Shown here: positions 41,426 through 49,158 of the stretch, in pieces | Layout: every line of letters begins with the position of its first letter | How positions within the stretch are numbered: the stretch's first letter is position 1 | From: Rubrimonas sp036788415 | Lineage (GTDB): Bacteria; Pseudomonadota; Alphaproteobacteria; Rhodobacterales; Rhodobacteraceae | Reading direction: 5' to 3' | Assembly: GCF_036788415.1 (NCBI RefSeq) | Contig: NZ_DAIQNN010000009.1 | Coordinates: forward strand, 12,740 to 76,739 | Length of the DNA stretch: 64,000 nt | Position numbers and translations under genes: made by a program | Notes under the pieces: generated by a model | Database searches by the model: none | Told to the model about the DNA's origin: nothing | Seen by the model: only the letters and a program-made list of their open reading frames with translations

Positions 41426-44400
41426 ATGAAGTTCGTCCGGCTCAGATTGCAGGGCTTCAAGAGCTTCGTGGACCCCACGGAGCTCTCCATCGCGGCCGGG
41501 CTGACCGGCGTGGTGGGCCCGAACGGCTGCGGCAAGTCGAACCTGCTCGAGGCGATCCGCTGGGCGATGGGCGAGAGCTCGGCCAAGGCGATGCGCGGCG
41601 GCGAGATGGAGGACGTGATCTTCGCCGGCGCCGCGGGCCGCCCGGCGCGCGCCTTCGCCGAAGTCGCCCTCACCCTCGACAATTCCGCCCGGCGCGCCCC
41701 GCTCGCCTTCAACGACGCCGAGCGCATCGAGGTGACGCGGCGGATCGCGCGCGACGCCGGCTCGGCCTATCGCGTCAACGGGCGCGAGGCGCGGGCGCGC
41801 GACGTGCGGATGCTGTTCGCCGACGCCGCCACCGGGGCGCATTCCCCGGCGCTGGTGCGGCAGGGGCGCATCGCCGAGCTGATCGCCGCCAAGCCCACGG
41901 CGCGGCGGGCGATCCTGGAAGAGGCGGCGGGCGTGTCGGGGCTGCATCAGCGCCGCCACGAGGCGCTGCTCAAGCTCGACGCCGCCGCGCGCAACCTCGA
42001 GCGGGTGGACGAGGTGCTGGAGGGGCTCGACCAGCGCGCCGCCCAGCTCGCCCGGCAGGCCAAGCAGGCGGAGCGCTACCGCAAGCTGTCGCAGGCGCTG
42101 CGCCGGGCGGAGCTGGCGCTTCTGCTGCTGCGCTGGCGCGAGGCGGAGGCGGGGCGCGCGGAGGCCGAGCGCGCGCTCGGACAGGCGCGCGCCGACGAGG
42201 CCCGCGCGACCGCCGCCGCGCTCGCCGCCGCCCGCGCCCGCGACGCCGCCGACGCCGCCGCCCCGCCCGCGCGCGAGGAGGCGATGATCGCAGGCGCGGT
42301 GGCGCAGCGGCTGATCGTGGAGCGCGACCAGCTCGCCGCAAGGCTCGACGCGGCGAAGGCGGGGGCGCGCGACGCCGCCGCCCGGCTCGCCCAATTGCGC
42401 GCGGACGCCGAACGCGAGGACCAGCTGAACCGCGACGCCGCCGACAGCCTCGCCCGGCTCGACGCCGAACTCGCCGAACTCGACCGGGCCGATCAGGGCC
42501 ACGACGCGCGCCTCGCCGAGGCAGAGCGCGCCGCCGCCGAAACCGCCGCGGCGCTCGGCGAGGCGGAGGCCGCGCGCGAGCGTGCCGGGGCCGAGGCGGC
42601 GCAGGCCGCCGCCGCCTTCGACGCCGCCGCCCGCCGCCTCTCCGAAACCCGCGCCGCCGCCGAGCGCGCGGCCCGCGCCGCCGCCGAGGCCGAGACCGCG
42701 CATCGCGGCCTCGCCGAGCGTCTCGACGCGCTGACCGCGCAACAGGCGCAGGCGCGCGCCGCCGCCGCAACCGCCGCCGCCGCCGCGAGCGCCGCCGAGA
42801 CCGCCTGCGCCGAGGCCGAGGCCCGGCGCGCCGACGCGCAAGCGGCGGAAGACGCCGCGCGCGCCGAGGCCGCCGCCGCCTCCGGCGACGCTGCGGCGCT
42901 GCGGGCGGAAGCCGCCGGCCTCGAGAAGGCGCTCGCGCGCGATGCGGGCCCAGCGGGGCGCATCCTCGACCGCGTCCGGGTCGCCGCCGGTTTCGAAGCG
43001 GCGCTCGGGGCCGCCCTCGGCGACGATCTCGACGCGCCCGAAGTCGAGGGCGACCGCGGCGGATGGCGCGCGCTCGCGCCCATCGACGCCGCTGCGCGCG
43101 CCGCCGCCGAGCCGCTCGCCCCGCATGTCGCGGCGCCCGAGGCGCTCGCGCGCCGGCTGTCCTTCGTCGCGCTGGTCGAGAGCGTCGAGGCGGGCGACGC
43201 GCTGCATGCGGCGCTCGGCCCGGGCTGGCGGCTCGTCACGCGCGCGGGCGATCTGTGGCGCTGGGACGGGCTGCGCCGGCGCGCGGGCGAAGCGGCCAAT
43301 CCCGCCGCCGCCCGCCTCGCCCAGCGCAACCGGCTCGAGGCCGCGCGCGCAGCCCTCGCCGAGGCCGAGGCGCGCGAGACCGCGACCCGCAGCGCGCTCG
43401 CCGCCGCGACCGCCGGACGCGCGCAGGCCGTCGCCGCCGACGACGCCGCCCGCGCCGCCCGCCGCAAGGCCGACGCCGCCGCCGCCGAGACCGCCCGCGC
43501 CGCCGGCGCAGCCGAGGCCGCCCTCTCCCAGGCGCAGGCCCGCGGCGACGCGCTGGCCGAGGCGCGCGCCGCCCGCGCCGCCGACGCCGAAGCCGCGCGG
43601 GCCGCCGCCGCCGAAGCGGACGCCGCACGCGCCGCCCTCGCCGATCCCGCCGCCGCGCGCGCCGCCGCCGAAGAGGCTCGCCGCGCCGTCGAGGCCGCCC
43701 GCGCCCGCGCGCTCGCCGCCGCCTCCGACGTCGAGGAGCTGCGCCGCCGCGCCGCGGGCCGCGCCCGCCGCCGCGACGCCGCGGCCCGCGAGCGCGCGGG
43801 ATGGAGCGGCCGGCTCCACGCCGCCGAAACGCGCGCCGCCGATTTCGCCGCCCGCATCGCCCGCGCCGAGCGCGACGCCGCATCCGCCGCCGCAGCCCCC
43901 GCCGCCGTGGCGGCGGATCAGGAGCGCCTCGCGGCGTCCCTGCGCGACGCCGAAACCCGCCGCGCCGCCGCCGAAGACGCGCGCGCAACCGCCGAGGCCG
44001 CCCTGCGCGACGCCGCCGCCGCCGCGCGCGAGGCCGAGACCGCGGCGTCGGCCGCCCGCGAAGCCCGCGCCCGCCGCGAGGCGCTTCTGGAGGCTGAGGC
44101 GGCGCGCGCGCAGGAGGCGCTCGCCCGTCTCGCCGAGGCCGAGCCGAAAGGGCCGCAGGCCGTCGCGGAGGCGCTCGCCGACGCGCCCGACCTCCCCGAC
44201 GCGGAGGCCGCCGAGATCGAGGCGGCGAAGCTGCGCCGCCAGCGCGAGGCGCTCGGGCCCGTCAACCTCCGCGCCGAGCAGGACGCCGCCGAGACCGAGG
44301 CCGAGCGTGCGGCGCTGGCCGGCGAGCGCGCCGATCTGGAGGCCGCGATCGCCAAGCTGCGCCAGGGCGTCGCCGAGCTGAACCGAGAGGGCCGGGCGCG

Positions 44401-44872
44401 CCTGCTCGCCGCTTTCGACGATGTGAACCGGACTTTCGGCGAGCTGTTCCGGCATCTTTTCGGCGGCGGCGAGGCCAATCTGGCGCTGGTGGAGAGCGAC
44501 GATCCGCTGGAGGCGGGGCTCGAGATCATGGCGATGCCGCCCGGCAAGCGGCTCGGGTCGCTGTCGCTGATGTCGGGCGGCGAGCAGACGCTGACGGCGC
44601 TGGCGCTGATCTTCGCGGTGTTCCTCGTCAACCCCGCGCCGCTCTGCGTGCTCGACGAGGTGGACGCGCCGCTCGACGACGCCAATGTCGGGCGCTTCTG
44701 CGACCTGCTCGACGAGATGACCCGCCGCACCGAGACGCGGTTCCTGATCATCACCCACAACGCCGTCACCATGAGCCGGATGGACCGGCTGTTCGGCGTG
44801 ACGATGATCGAGCAGGGCGTCAGCCAGCTCGTCTCGGTCGATCTGGCGCTCGCCGCCGAGATGGCGGGCTGA
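41426..44872 (+). CDS. smc: Chromosome segregation protein SMC
   Basis: A 1148-residue SMC ATPase that compacts and separates the chromosome with ScpA/ScpB. Walker A GPNGCGKSN is at about residues 33-41. An extremely Ala/Arg/Glu-rich coiled coil follows, with a hinge at about 505-640. The second coiled coil leads to signature motif LSLMSGGEQTLTALAL (about 1050) and Walker B PLCVLDEVDAPLDD. The MKFVRLRLQGFKSF start is standard, although the frame is open upstream. The alanine-rich arms reflect the high GC content. Confidence 0.96.
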   Translation: MKFVRLRLQGFKSFVDPTELSIAAGLTGVVGPNGCGKSNLLEAIRWAMGESSAKAMRGGEMEDVIFAGAAGRPARAFAEVALTLDNSARRAPLAFNDAERIEVTRRIARDAGSAYRVNGREARARDVRMLFADAATGAHSPALVRQGRIAELIAAKPTARRAILEEAAGVSGLHQRRHEALLKLDAAARNLERVDEVLEGLDQRAAQLARQAKQAERYRKLSQALRRAELALLLLRWREAEAGRAEAERALGQARADEARATAAALAAARARDAADAAAPPAREEAMIAGAVAQRLIVERDQLAARLDAAKAGARDAAARLAQLRADAEREDQLNRDAADSLARLDAELAELDRADQGHDARLAEAERAAAETAAALGEAEAARERAGAEAAQAAAAFDAAARRLSETRAAAERAARAAAEAETAHRGLAERLDALTAQQAQARAAAATAAAAASAAETACAEAEARRADAQAAEDAARAEAAAASGDAAALRAEAAGLEKALARDAGPAGRILDRVRVAAGFEAALGAALGDDLDAPEVEGDRGGWRALAPIDAAARAAAEPLAPHVAAPEALARRLSFVALVESVEAGDALHAALGPGWRLVTRAGDLWRWDGLRRRAGEAANPAAARLAQRNRLEAARAALAEAEARETATRSALAAATAGRAQAVAADDAARAARRKADAAAAETARAAGAAEAALSQAQARGDALAEARAARAADAEAARAAAAEADAARAALADPAAARAAAEEARRAVEAARARALAAASDVEELRRRAAGRARRRDAAARERAGWSGRLHAAETRAADFAARIARAERDAASAAAAPAAVAADQERLAASLRDAETRRAAAEDARATAEAALRDAAAAAREAETAASAAREARARREALLEAEAARAQEALARLAEAEPKGPQAVAEALADAPDLPDAEAAEIEAAKLRRQREALGPVNLRAEQDAAETEAERAALAGERADLEAAIAKLRQGVAELNREGRARLLAAFDDVNRTFGELFRHLFGGGEANLALVESDDPLEAGLEIMAMPPGKRLGSLSLMSGGEQTLTALALIFAVFLVNPAPLCVLDEVDAPLDDANVGRFCDLLDEMTRRTETRFLIITHNAVTMSRMDRLFGVTMIEQGVSQLVSVDLALAAEMAG

Positions 44873-44876
44873 GACC

Positions 44877-45548
44877 GTGAGGACCGTCGTCTTCGATCTC
44901 GACGGCACGCTGGCCGACACCGCGCCCGACCTGATCGGCGCGGCCAACGCGGTCGGCGCCGCGCGCGGCTGGCCGCCGCTCGACGCCCTGGCCGAGCGCC
45001 GCGTCGCCGGTCAGGGAGGGCGGGCGCTGCTGCGGCGCGCGATCGCTCTGGCGGGGCTCGCGCCCGACGAGACGCTGGTGGACGCCGCCCTGCCCGACTT
45101 TCTGGCGCTCTACGAGGCGCGCATCGCGCGCGAGACGCGGCTTTTCCCGGGCGCGGCGGAGACGCTGGAGGGGCTCGGCGCCGCGGGCTGGCGGCTCGCG
45201 ATCTGCACCAACAAGCCGCAGGGTCTGGCGGAGCGCCTGCTCGACGCGCTGGGCGTCGCCCACCGCTTCGCCGCGGTCCTGGGGGCGGACGCCGCGCGCC
45301 CGCGCAAGCCGGATCCTGCGCATCTGCTCGAGACGATCGCGCTTGCGGGCGGCGATCCGCGCCGGGCGGTTCTCGTCGGCGACACGGCGACCGACCGCGA
45401 GACCGCCCGCGCCGCCGGCGCGCCCTGCATCCTGTGCGAATTCGGCTATGCGCTCGAGCCGCTCGCGCGCCTCGCCCCCGACGCGGTGATCGCCGATCTG
45501 CGCCAGACCGGCGCCGTCGCCGCGCGGCTGCTCGGCGAACCCCCTTGA
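44877..45548 (+). CDS. gph: Phosphoglycolate phosphatase (HAD superfamily)
   Basis: A 223-residue HAD hydrolase of the Gph type, which removes 2-phosphoglycolate from photorespiration or DNA repair. It has the nucleophile motif VFDLDGTLADTAPDL (Asp at 7 and 9), cap motif RLFPGAAETLEGL, motif II ICTNKP and motif III/IV KPDPAHLLETI with VGDTATDRETARAAG. It starts with GTG 4 bp after the smc stop. Other HAD phosphatases are possible, but the residues around the cap fit Gph best. Confidence 0.85.
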   Translation: MRTVVFDLDGTLADTAPDLIGAANAVGAARGWPPLDALAERRVAGQGGRALLRRAIALAGLAPDETLVDAALPDFLALYEARIARETRLFPGAAETLEGLGAAGWRLAICTNKPQGLAERLLDALGVAHRFAAVLGADAARPRKPDPAHLLETIALAGGDPRRAVLVGDTATDRETARAAGAPCILCEFGYALEPLARLAPDAVIADLRQTGAVAARLLGEPP

Positions 45549-45583
45549 CGCGCCGGGGCCGCGCGCCCTAGATGCCCCGCACC

Positions 45584-45659
45584 GGGCGGTTAGCTCAGTT
45601 GGTAGAGCACAGTGTTCACATCGCTGGGGTCACTGGTTCGAGCCCAGTACCGCCCACCA
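45584..45659 (+). tRNA. tRNA-Val (anticodon CAC)
   Basis: A 76-nt tRNA with encoded CCA. The acceptor stem GGGCGGT pairs with ACCGCCC. The D arm is GCTC/GAGC, the anticodon loop is TTCACAT with CAC at positions 34-36 and a five-pair stem, and the T arm is CTGGTTCGAGCCCAG. It sits 35 bp after gph. A 7-bp GC stem-loop at 45686-45702 follows and may help end transcription. Confidence 0.97.
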
Positions 45660-45685
45660 TCTTCCTCACTCCGGAACGAAAGCCG

Positions 45686-45702
45686 CTCGCCGACCCGGCG
45701 AG
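45686..45702 (+). terminator. Stem-loop downstream of tRNA-Val
   Basis: CTCGCCG and CGGCGAG pair perfectly around a 3-nt loop, 26 bp after the tRNA 3' end. It lacks a clear U-run, so it is a weak candidate for an intrinsic terminator or a 3' processing signal. Confidence 0.4.
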
Positions 45703-45811
45703 ACCCTGCGAAGCGTTGTCGCAGCGCGACGGCGCGCCGCAGCGCGGCCCTTGCGGCGCGCGGCGCACGGCGCGACGCTCGCGCCATGGTGAGGCGCGAG
45801 GGGAGTGCGTC

Positions 45812-46159
45812 ATGCGCAAGGCTGAGGATGCTGGCGAGCGGCGGTGGCGCTCGGCGACCTGGACTCAGAGGCGTGCGGGGATGCTGGCGGGGGGCGCGGT
45901 CGTCGCGCTAGGCGCAGCCCTCGCGGCGGCGGGGCTCCTGGGGGGCGCCGCCTGGGCGCTGGCCGTTCTGATCTTCATCTCGGCGCCGGTCGCGTCGATG
46001 GCGACGGGCGCGCTCGGCGCCTGGCCCGCAGTGCTGCTCGGCCTCGGCGTCAACGCCTTCGCGATCGGCTTCGTCGTCCACAGCCTCGCCCGCTTCGCCT
46101 CCGGCGCGGAGGGGATGAGCGATCTCACCGTCCGGATTCTGGGCCGCGACCGCAGCTGA
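45812..46159 (+). CDS. Small membrane protein, unknown function
   Basis: A 115-residue protein with a short basic N-terminus and two hydrophobic helices (about residues 24-48 and 50-66), plus a weaker third (about 70-90). I recognise no family. GGGGAG lies 8-13 bp before the ATG, and codon use is like the neighbours. It lies between tRNA-Val and the convergent puc-operon tail gene, with its stop 60 bp from that gene's stop. It may be an ordinary orphan envelope protein. Confidence 0.6.
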   Translation: MRKAEDAGERRWRSATWTQRRAGMLAGGAVVALGAALAAAGLLGGAAWALAVLIFISAPVASMATGALGAWPAVLLGLGVNAFAIGFVVHSLARFASGAEGMSDLTVRILGRDRS

Positions 46160-46219
46160 GTTCACGGAAAAAGCGCGGCCCGGCTGGACCGGACCGCGCG
46201 ACGTGTCGGGCCGAACCTC

Positions 46220-46606
46220 TCAGGCGCGGCGCGACAGGGTGCGCCAGCCGAGCGCGCTCGAGAACACCGTTCCGGCGCGGCCGACGGCGCTGTCGCGGTC
46301 CTTGCGCGGCGACAGCAGCGGGTAGCCGAGGAACGCCTGCGAGGCGAACCGCGCCTTGCCCACCGCGCTGTCGCGCGTCTTGCGCGGCGAGAGCAGCGGA
46401 TAGCCGAACCACTTCACGGAGACATGCCCCGCTTTGCCGACGGCGCTCGTGCGCGGACGGCGCTCCGACAGGAGCCGGATGTGGAACATGTCGGAGACGA
46501 GCGGCGAGCCCTTGGCGCGGCTCGCCGACCGGGCCGGCGGCGGCGCGGCGGCCTTGCGTTTCGCAGGCGGGGCGCTCTTCGGCGCGTCAACGTCCAGGTC
46601 GCTCAT
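46220..46606 (-). CDS. Uncharacterised 26-residue-repeat protein downstream of pucC
   Basis: A 128-residue basic protein. A Pro/Ala/Lys-rich start (about residues 8-32) is followed by VSDMFHIR. Three in-phase repeats of exactly 26 residues then have the pattern LLSxRxxRxSAVGKAxxxxxxxxGYP, and a fourth partial unit RTLSRRA ends it. It has no signal peptide or membrane helix. A strong ribosome binding site (GAGGAGG) precedes the ATG. It begins 109 bp after pucC on the same strand, where other phototrophs carry pucD/pucE, but I cannot align it to those. A link to antenna assembly or regulation is inference. Confidence 0.7.
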   Translation of the reverse strand: MSDLDVDAPKSAPPAKRKAAAPPPARSASRAKGSPLVSDMFHIRLLSERRPRTSAVGKAGHVSVKWFGYPLLSPRKTRDSAVGKARFASQAFLGYPLLSPRKDRDSAVGRAGTVFSSALGWRTLSRRA

Positions 46607-46715
46607 CCTTCGGGCCTCCTCTGGTTTGCTTCGGTCGATCGGCGCCCCGGCGGGTCGCCCGCCGCCACGCGCCGCCGTCTGTCGGCCCGCATCGTCGCCG
46701 GGCCTGCGTCCTGCT

Positions 46716-48182
46716 TCAACACTTGTCCACCCCTCCCGCAGTTGCGCCGACCGCCGCGACGCCTCCGCTGGCCGCGGCGCGCCGCGCCAGCGGCCAAGCC
46801 GCGAGGAGCGCGAGCGCCAGAAGGATGGCCTCTACGGCGAAGACTGCGAGATAGGGCGTCGCCAGATCGCCGATCGGCGCGGCCAGAACCACGTCGCGGA
46901 TCGCGCCGCCGATGGCGATGGCGACGCCCGCCGCAGTCGTCTGCACGGCGCCCCACGCGCCGAGCGCGAGCCCGACATGGGAACGCGGCGCGGCCCGCAT
47001 CGTCGCCGTCAGCGTCCCGTGCGAGAACAGCCCCGCCCCGAAGCCCGCGACCAGCGTCGCGGCGATCAGCGTCGGCGCGGCGAGCGCGGCGGCCGAGGCG
47101 AAGACCAGCGCGAAGGCTCCCACCCCGACAGCCGCGCCCCAAAGCGCGACGCTCATCGGATTGGCCCCGGCGCTCTCGCCGGCGACGGCCGACACTCTGC
47201 GCGCCCCGGCGCCGAGCACGCGCGACGCCAGCCCGAAGCCGATCAGACTGCCGAAGGCGAGGACGACCGAGAGCCGCGTCGTCTCGGCGACGCTCATCCC
47301 CAGAACCTGCCCGCCGAAGGGCTCGAGCAGCACGTCGGCCATGCCGAAGCCGGCCGTCCCGAGCGCGATCGCGACGAGCAGCCGACGCACGGAGGCGACT
47401 TCGGTCAGGCGGCGCCAGGAATCCGCAAACCGCGGCGCGACGGCGGTCTTCATCGCCTGCGCGCGGACGCGGTCGCGCGACTCCTGCTTCCACAAGGCGA
47501 TCCCGTTGAGGATCATCGTGACGACGGCGGCCCCCTGGATCACCTGGATCAACCGCGCCGGGCTGTAGGGCTCGAGCAGCAGGCCGAAAACGAAGGCGCT
47601 CGCCATCATGCCGAGCAGCAGCATGACGTACATCAGCCCCACGACCCGCGGCTGATCCTCCTCGCGCACGAGGTCGGTCGCGAGCGCGAGGCCGACCGTC
47701 TGCACCATGTGCAACCCCGCGCCGACGAGCAGGAAGGCGACCGCCGCCGCCGCCTGACCGATCCAGGGCGAAAGATCATGCGACTCGCCGAAGCCCGACA
47801 GCACCAGCAGCGCGAAGGGCATCACGGCGAATCCGCCGAATTGCAGCAGCGTGCCCTTCCAGATGTAGGGAACGCGCCGCCAGCCGAAGGCGGAGACGTG
47901 GTTGTCGGAGCGATGGCCGATCAGCGCGCGGAACGGCGCGAACAGCACCGGCAGCGCGATCATGATCGCGACCAGCGAGGCCGGGACGCCGAGCTCGACG
48001 ATCATCACGCGGTTGAGCGTGCCGAGCATCAGCACCAGCGCCATGCCCACCGAGACCTGGAACAGCGACAGCCGCAGGAGCCGCGACAGCGGGACATCCT
48101 CGGTCGCGACGTCGGCGAAGGGCAGGAATCTCGGCCCGAGGCGCGCGACCTGGTCGAGAGCGAAGCGGCGAAGGTCTGACAT
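46716..48182 (-). CDS. pucC: PucC, light-harvesting complex II assembly transporter-like protein
   Basis: A 488-residue member of the bacteriochlorophyll-delivery (BCD) branch of the major facilitator fold, with about 12 membrane helices. The N-terminal LSRLLRLSLFQVSVGMALVLMLGTLNRVMI and FAPFRALIGHRSDNH stretches are hallmarks of PucC/LhaA. It is needed to insert and stabilise LH2 antenna subunits. It lies 178 bp downstream of pucA in the order pucB-pucA-pucC, with a stem-loop in the gap. Confidence 0.95.
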   Translation of the reverse strand: MSDLRRFALDQVARLGPRFLPFADVATEDVPLSRLLRLSLFQVSVGMALVLMLGTLNRVMIVELGVPASLVAIMIALPVLFAPFRALIGHRSDNHVSAFGWRRVPYIWKGTLLQFGGFAVMPFALLVLSGFGESHDLSPWIGQAAAAVAFLLVGAGLHMVQTVGLALATDLVREEDQPRVVGLMYVMLLLGMMASAFVFGLLLEPYSPARLIQVIQGAAVVTMILNGIALWKQESRDRVRAQAMKTAVAPRFADSWRRLTEVASVRRLLVAIALGTAGFGMADVLLEPFGGQVLGMSVAETTRLSVVLAFGSLIGFGLASRVLGAGARRVSAVAGESAGANPMSVALWGAAVGVGAFALVFASAAALAAPTLIAATLVAGFGAGLFSHGTLTATMRAAPRSHVGLALGAWGAVQTTAAGVAIAIGGAIRDVVLAAPIGDLATPYLAVFAVEAILLALALLAAWPLARRAAASGGVAAVGATAGGVDKC

Positions 48183-48252
48183 GACGGCCCCGGCCGGTGT
48201 TCATGCAAGCGGCGAGGCGCGTCGCAACGCGCCCCGCCACGGGCGCAGCAGC

Positions 48253-48270
48253 GCGAGGCTCAAGCCTCGC
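48253..48270 (-). promoter_or_regulatory. Stem-loop between pucA and pucC
   Basis: GCGAGGC and GCCTCGC pair perfectly around a 4-nt loop in the pucA-pucC gap. In Rhodobacter an RNA hairpin here protects the short pucBA mRNA from 3' decay and lowers read-through into pucC. That would give far more antenna peptides than PucC. Confidence 0.55.
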
Positions 48271-48360
48271 TGGCGAGGTCCGAAGGCGTGGGCCGACGGG
48301 TCTCGCCCCATCTTCCGGCCCCTCACCCGCGCCGACACGGCGACGCGGGGCGGGCGGCGA

Positions 48361-48582
48361 TCACTTCGCGAGCAACGACGCGACGGTCGGCCCGGTGTCG
48401 AACGGCGCCTGCGCCGTCGCGGCCGACGAGCCGAGATCGCGCCCGTTCACGAAGTCGGAATACCAGCTGGAGTGCAGCACGACGCCCACATGGACGAGGA
48501 GCGAGCCGACGGCCACGCCCGCGAGCAGCAGCGGAACGCCGACGGAGGGCTTCACGACGAGCCACATTTTCGCATTGTTCAT
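48361..48582 (-). CDS. pucA: Light-harvesting LH2 alpha subunit
   Basis: A 73-residue antenna alpha polypeptide: cytoplasmic start MNNAKMWLVVKPSVGVP, one membrane helix (about residues 13-37) and His31 as the B850 bacteriochlorophyll ligand. The positions of the two tyrosines that hydrogen-bond B850 in Rhodobacter sphaeroides (44 and 45) are Phe44 and Val45 here, which predicts a blue-shifted ring. The C-terminal tail is about 20 residues longer than usual. It starts 11 bp after pucB. A TGT-initiated PpsR-controlled promoter lies upstream of pucB. Confidence 0.95.
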   Translation of the reverse strand: MNNAKMWLVVKPSVGVPLLLAGVAVGSLLVHVGVVLHSSWYSDFVNGRDLGSSAATAQAPFDTGPTVASLLAK

Positions 48583-48593
48583 TGTCTGTCTCC

Positions 48594-48749
48594 TCAGCCG
48601 AGCCACGGCGTCGAAGCGGCGGCGAGCAGGTGCGCGAAGAGAGCGATCGCACCGAACACGCGCGTGCCGTCGATGAGGTAGCTGTGAAGCTCTTCCGCTT
48701 CGGGAAGGGTGAGCCCGGTCGGCCACACCTTGCTGTCGTCGTCAGCCAT
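48594..48749 (-). CDS. pucB: Light-harvesting LH2 beta subunit
   Basis: A 51-residue antenna beta polypeptide: start MADDDSKVWPTGLT, membrane helix about residues 25-46, His40 as the B850 ligand and His22 near the B800 site, ending TPWLG. Length and spacing match the Rhodobacter sphaeroides PucB residue for residue. It is the first gene of pucBAC. A GGAAC/GGAGG-like site precedes the ATG. Confidence 0.96.
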   Translation of the reverse strand: MADDDSKVWPTGLTLPEAEELHSYLIDGTRVFGAIALFAHLLAAASTPWLG

Positions 48750-48885
48750 GTCGAGTTCCTCCGTTACTGTTTCCTCGTCCGTGAACTGCGCACGGGACCA
48801 GCGCCCGCACCGCCGCTCGCAGCGTTCTCAGTCCTCTGCCGTCCATGCGCCGCGATCTGTCGGAGACGATCCTGCGCACTTGCGA

Positions 48886-48914
48886 ATATTGTCAGATTTG
48901 CTTGACATTGTCAA
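48886..48914 (-). promoter_or_regulatory. Predicted puc operon sigma-70 promoter
   Basis: On the minus strand a perfect -35 TTGACA (48914-48909) is followed by a 17-bp spacer and the -10 candidate CAATAT (48891-48886), about 137 bp before pucB. Both PpsR/CrtJ boxes flank or cover it. The surrounding 80 bp are much AT-richer than the genome average. The -10 is weak, as is usual for activator-dependent puc promoters. Confidence 0.55.
48890..48907. promoter_or_regulatory. PpsR/CrtJ binding site, promoter-proximal
   Basis: A TGT-N12-ACA palindrome, the exact consensus for the redox and light repressor PpsR (CrtJ). It covers the spacer and -10 of the predicted puc promoter, so binding under oxygen would block RNA polymerase. 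Confidence 0.8.
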
Positions 48915-48915
48915 C

Positions 48916-48933
48916 TGTCAGTTTCTATTTACA
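48916..48933. promoter_or_regulatory. PpsR/CrtJ binding site, promoter-distal
   Basis: A second exact TGT-N12-ACA site, 8 bp from the first box and just upstream of the -35. Both boxes begin TGTCAG. Tandem sites about 26 bp apart allow cooperative PpsR tetramer binding, as known for bch, crt and puc promoters. Confidence 0.8.
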
Positions 48934-49158
48934 GCCCAAACCGGTTTCGCAATGACGGGTTTTAACCCCTTGTCTGCGAAACACTCCCGCGGTTGCGGCG
49001 AAACTGTCCCCAGATTTCTCGCTTCCGGCGCCCCGCGCTGGCGCGCCCGCGCCGCCATTGTTTCGCCCAGAGCGCGAATCGAGATCGGCGCGGAGCCCGG
49101 TCATCGGCGCTCGCAGCGCCCCTCGACGCGGGCCGCCGTGACGCCTACCTGCCTGCGC

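Larger units (their letters stand above)
48750..49158. other. Intergenic region between pucB and the M48 protease gene
   Basis: About 410 bp without a convincing gene. It holds the puc promoter and PpsR boxes at 48886-48933 and an untranslated leader of about 130 bp before pucB. The centre (48880-48970) is markedly AT-rich, and a GGGTT/AACCC dyad lies at about 48958-48969. Past about 49000 the sequence returns to high GC. It presumably carries the start signals of the rightward protease gene. Confidence 0.6.

Noticed and set aside
41207..44947. A very long open frame on the minus strand opposite smc.
   Set aside because: It is a shadow of the Ala/Arg-rich smc coding strand at high GC. It is Gly/Ala/Arg-rich without any domain, and smc is fully explained on the plus strand.
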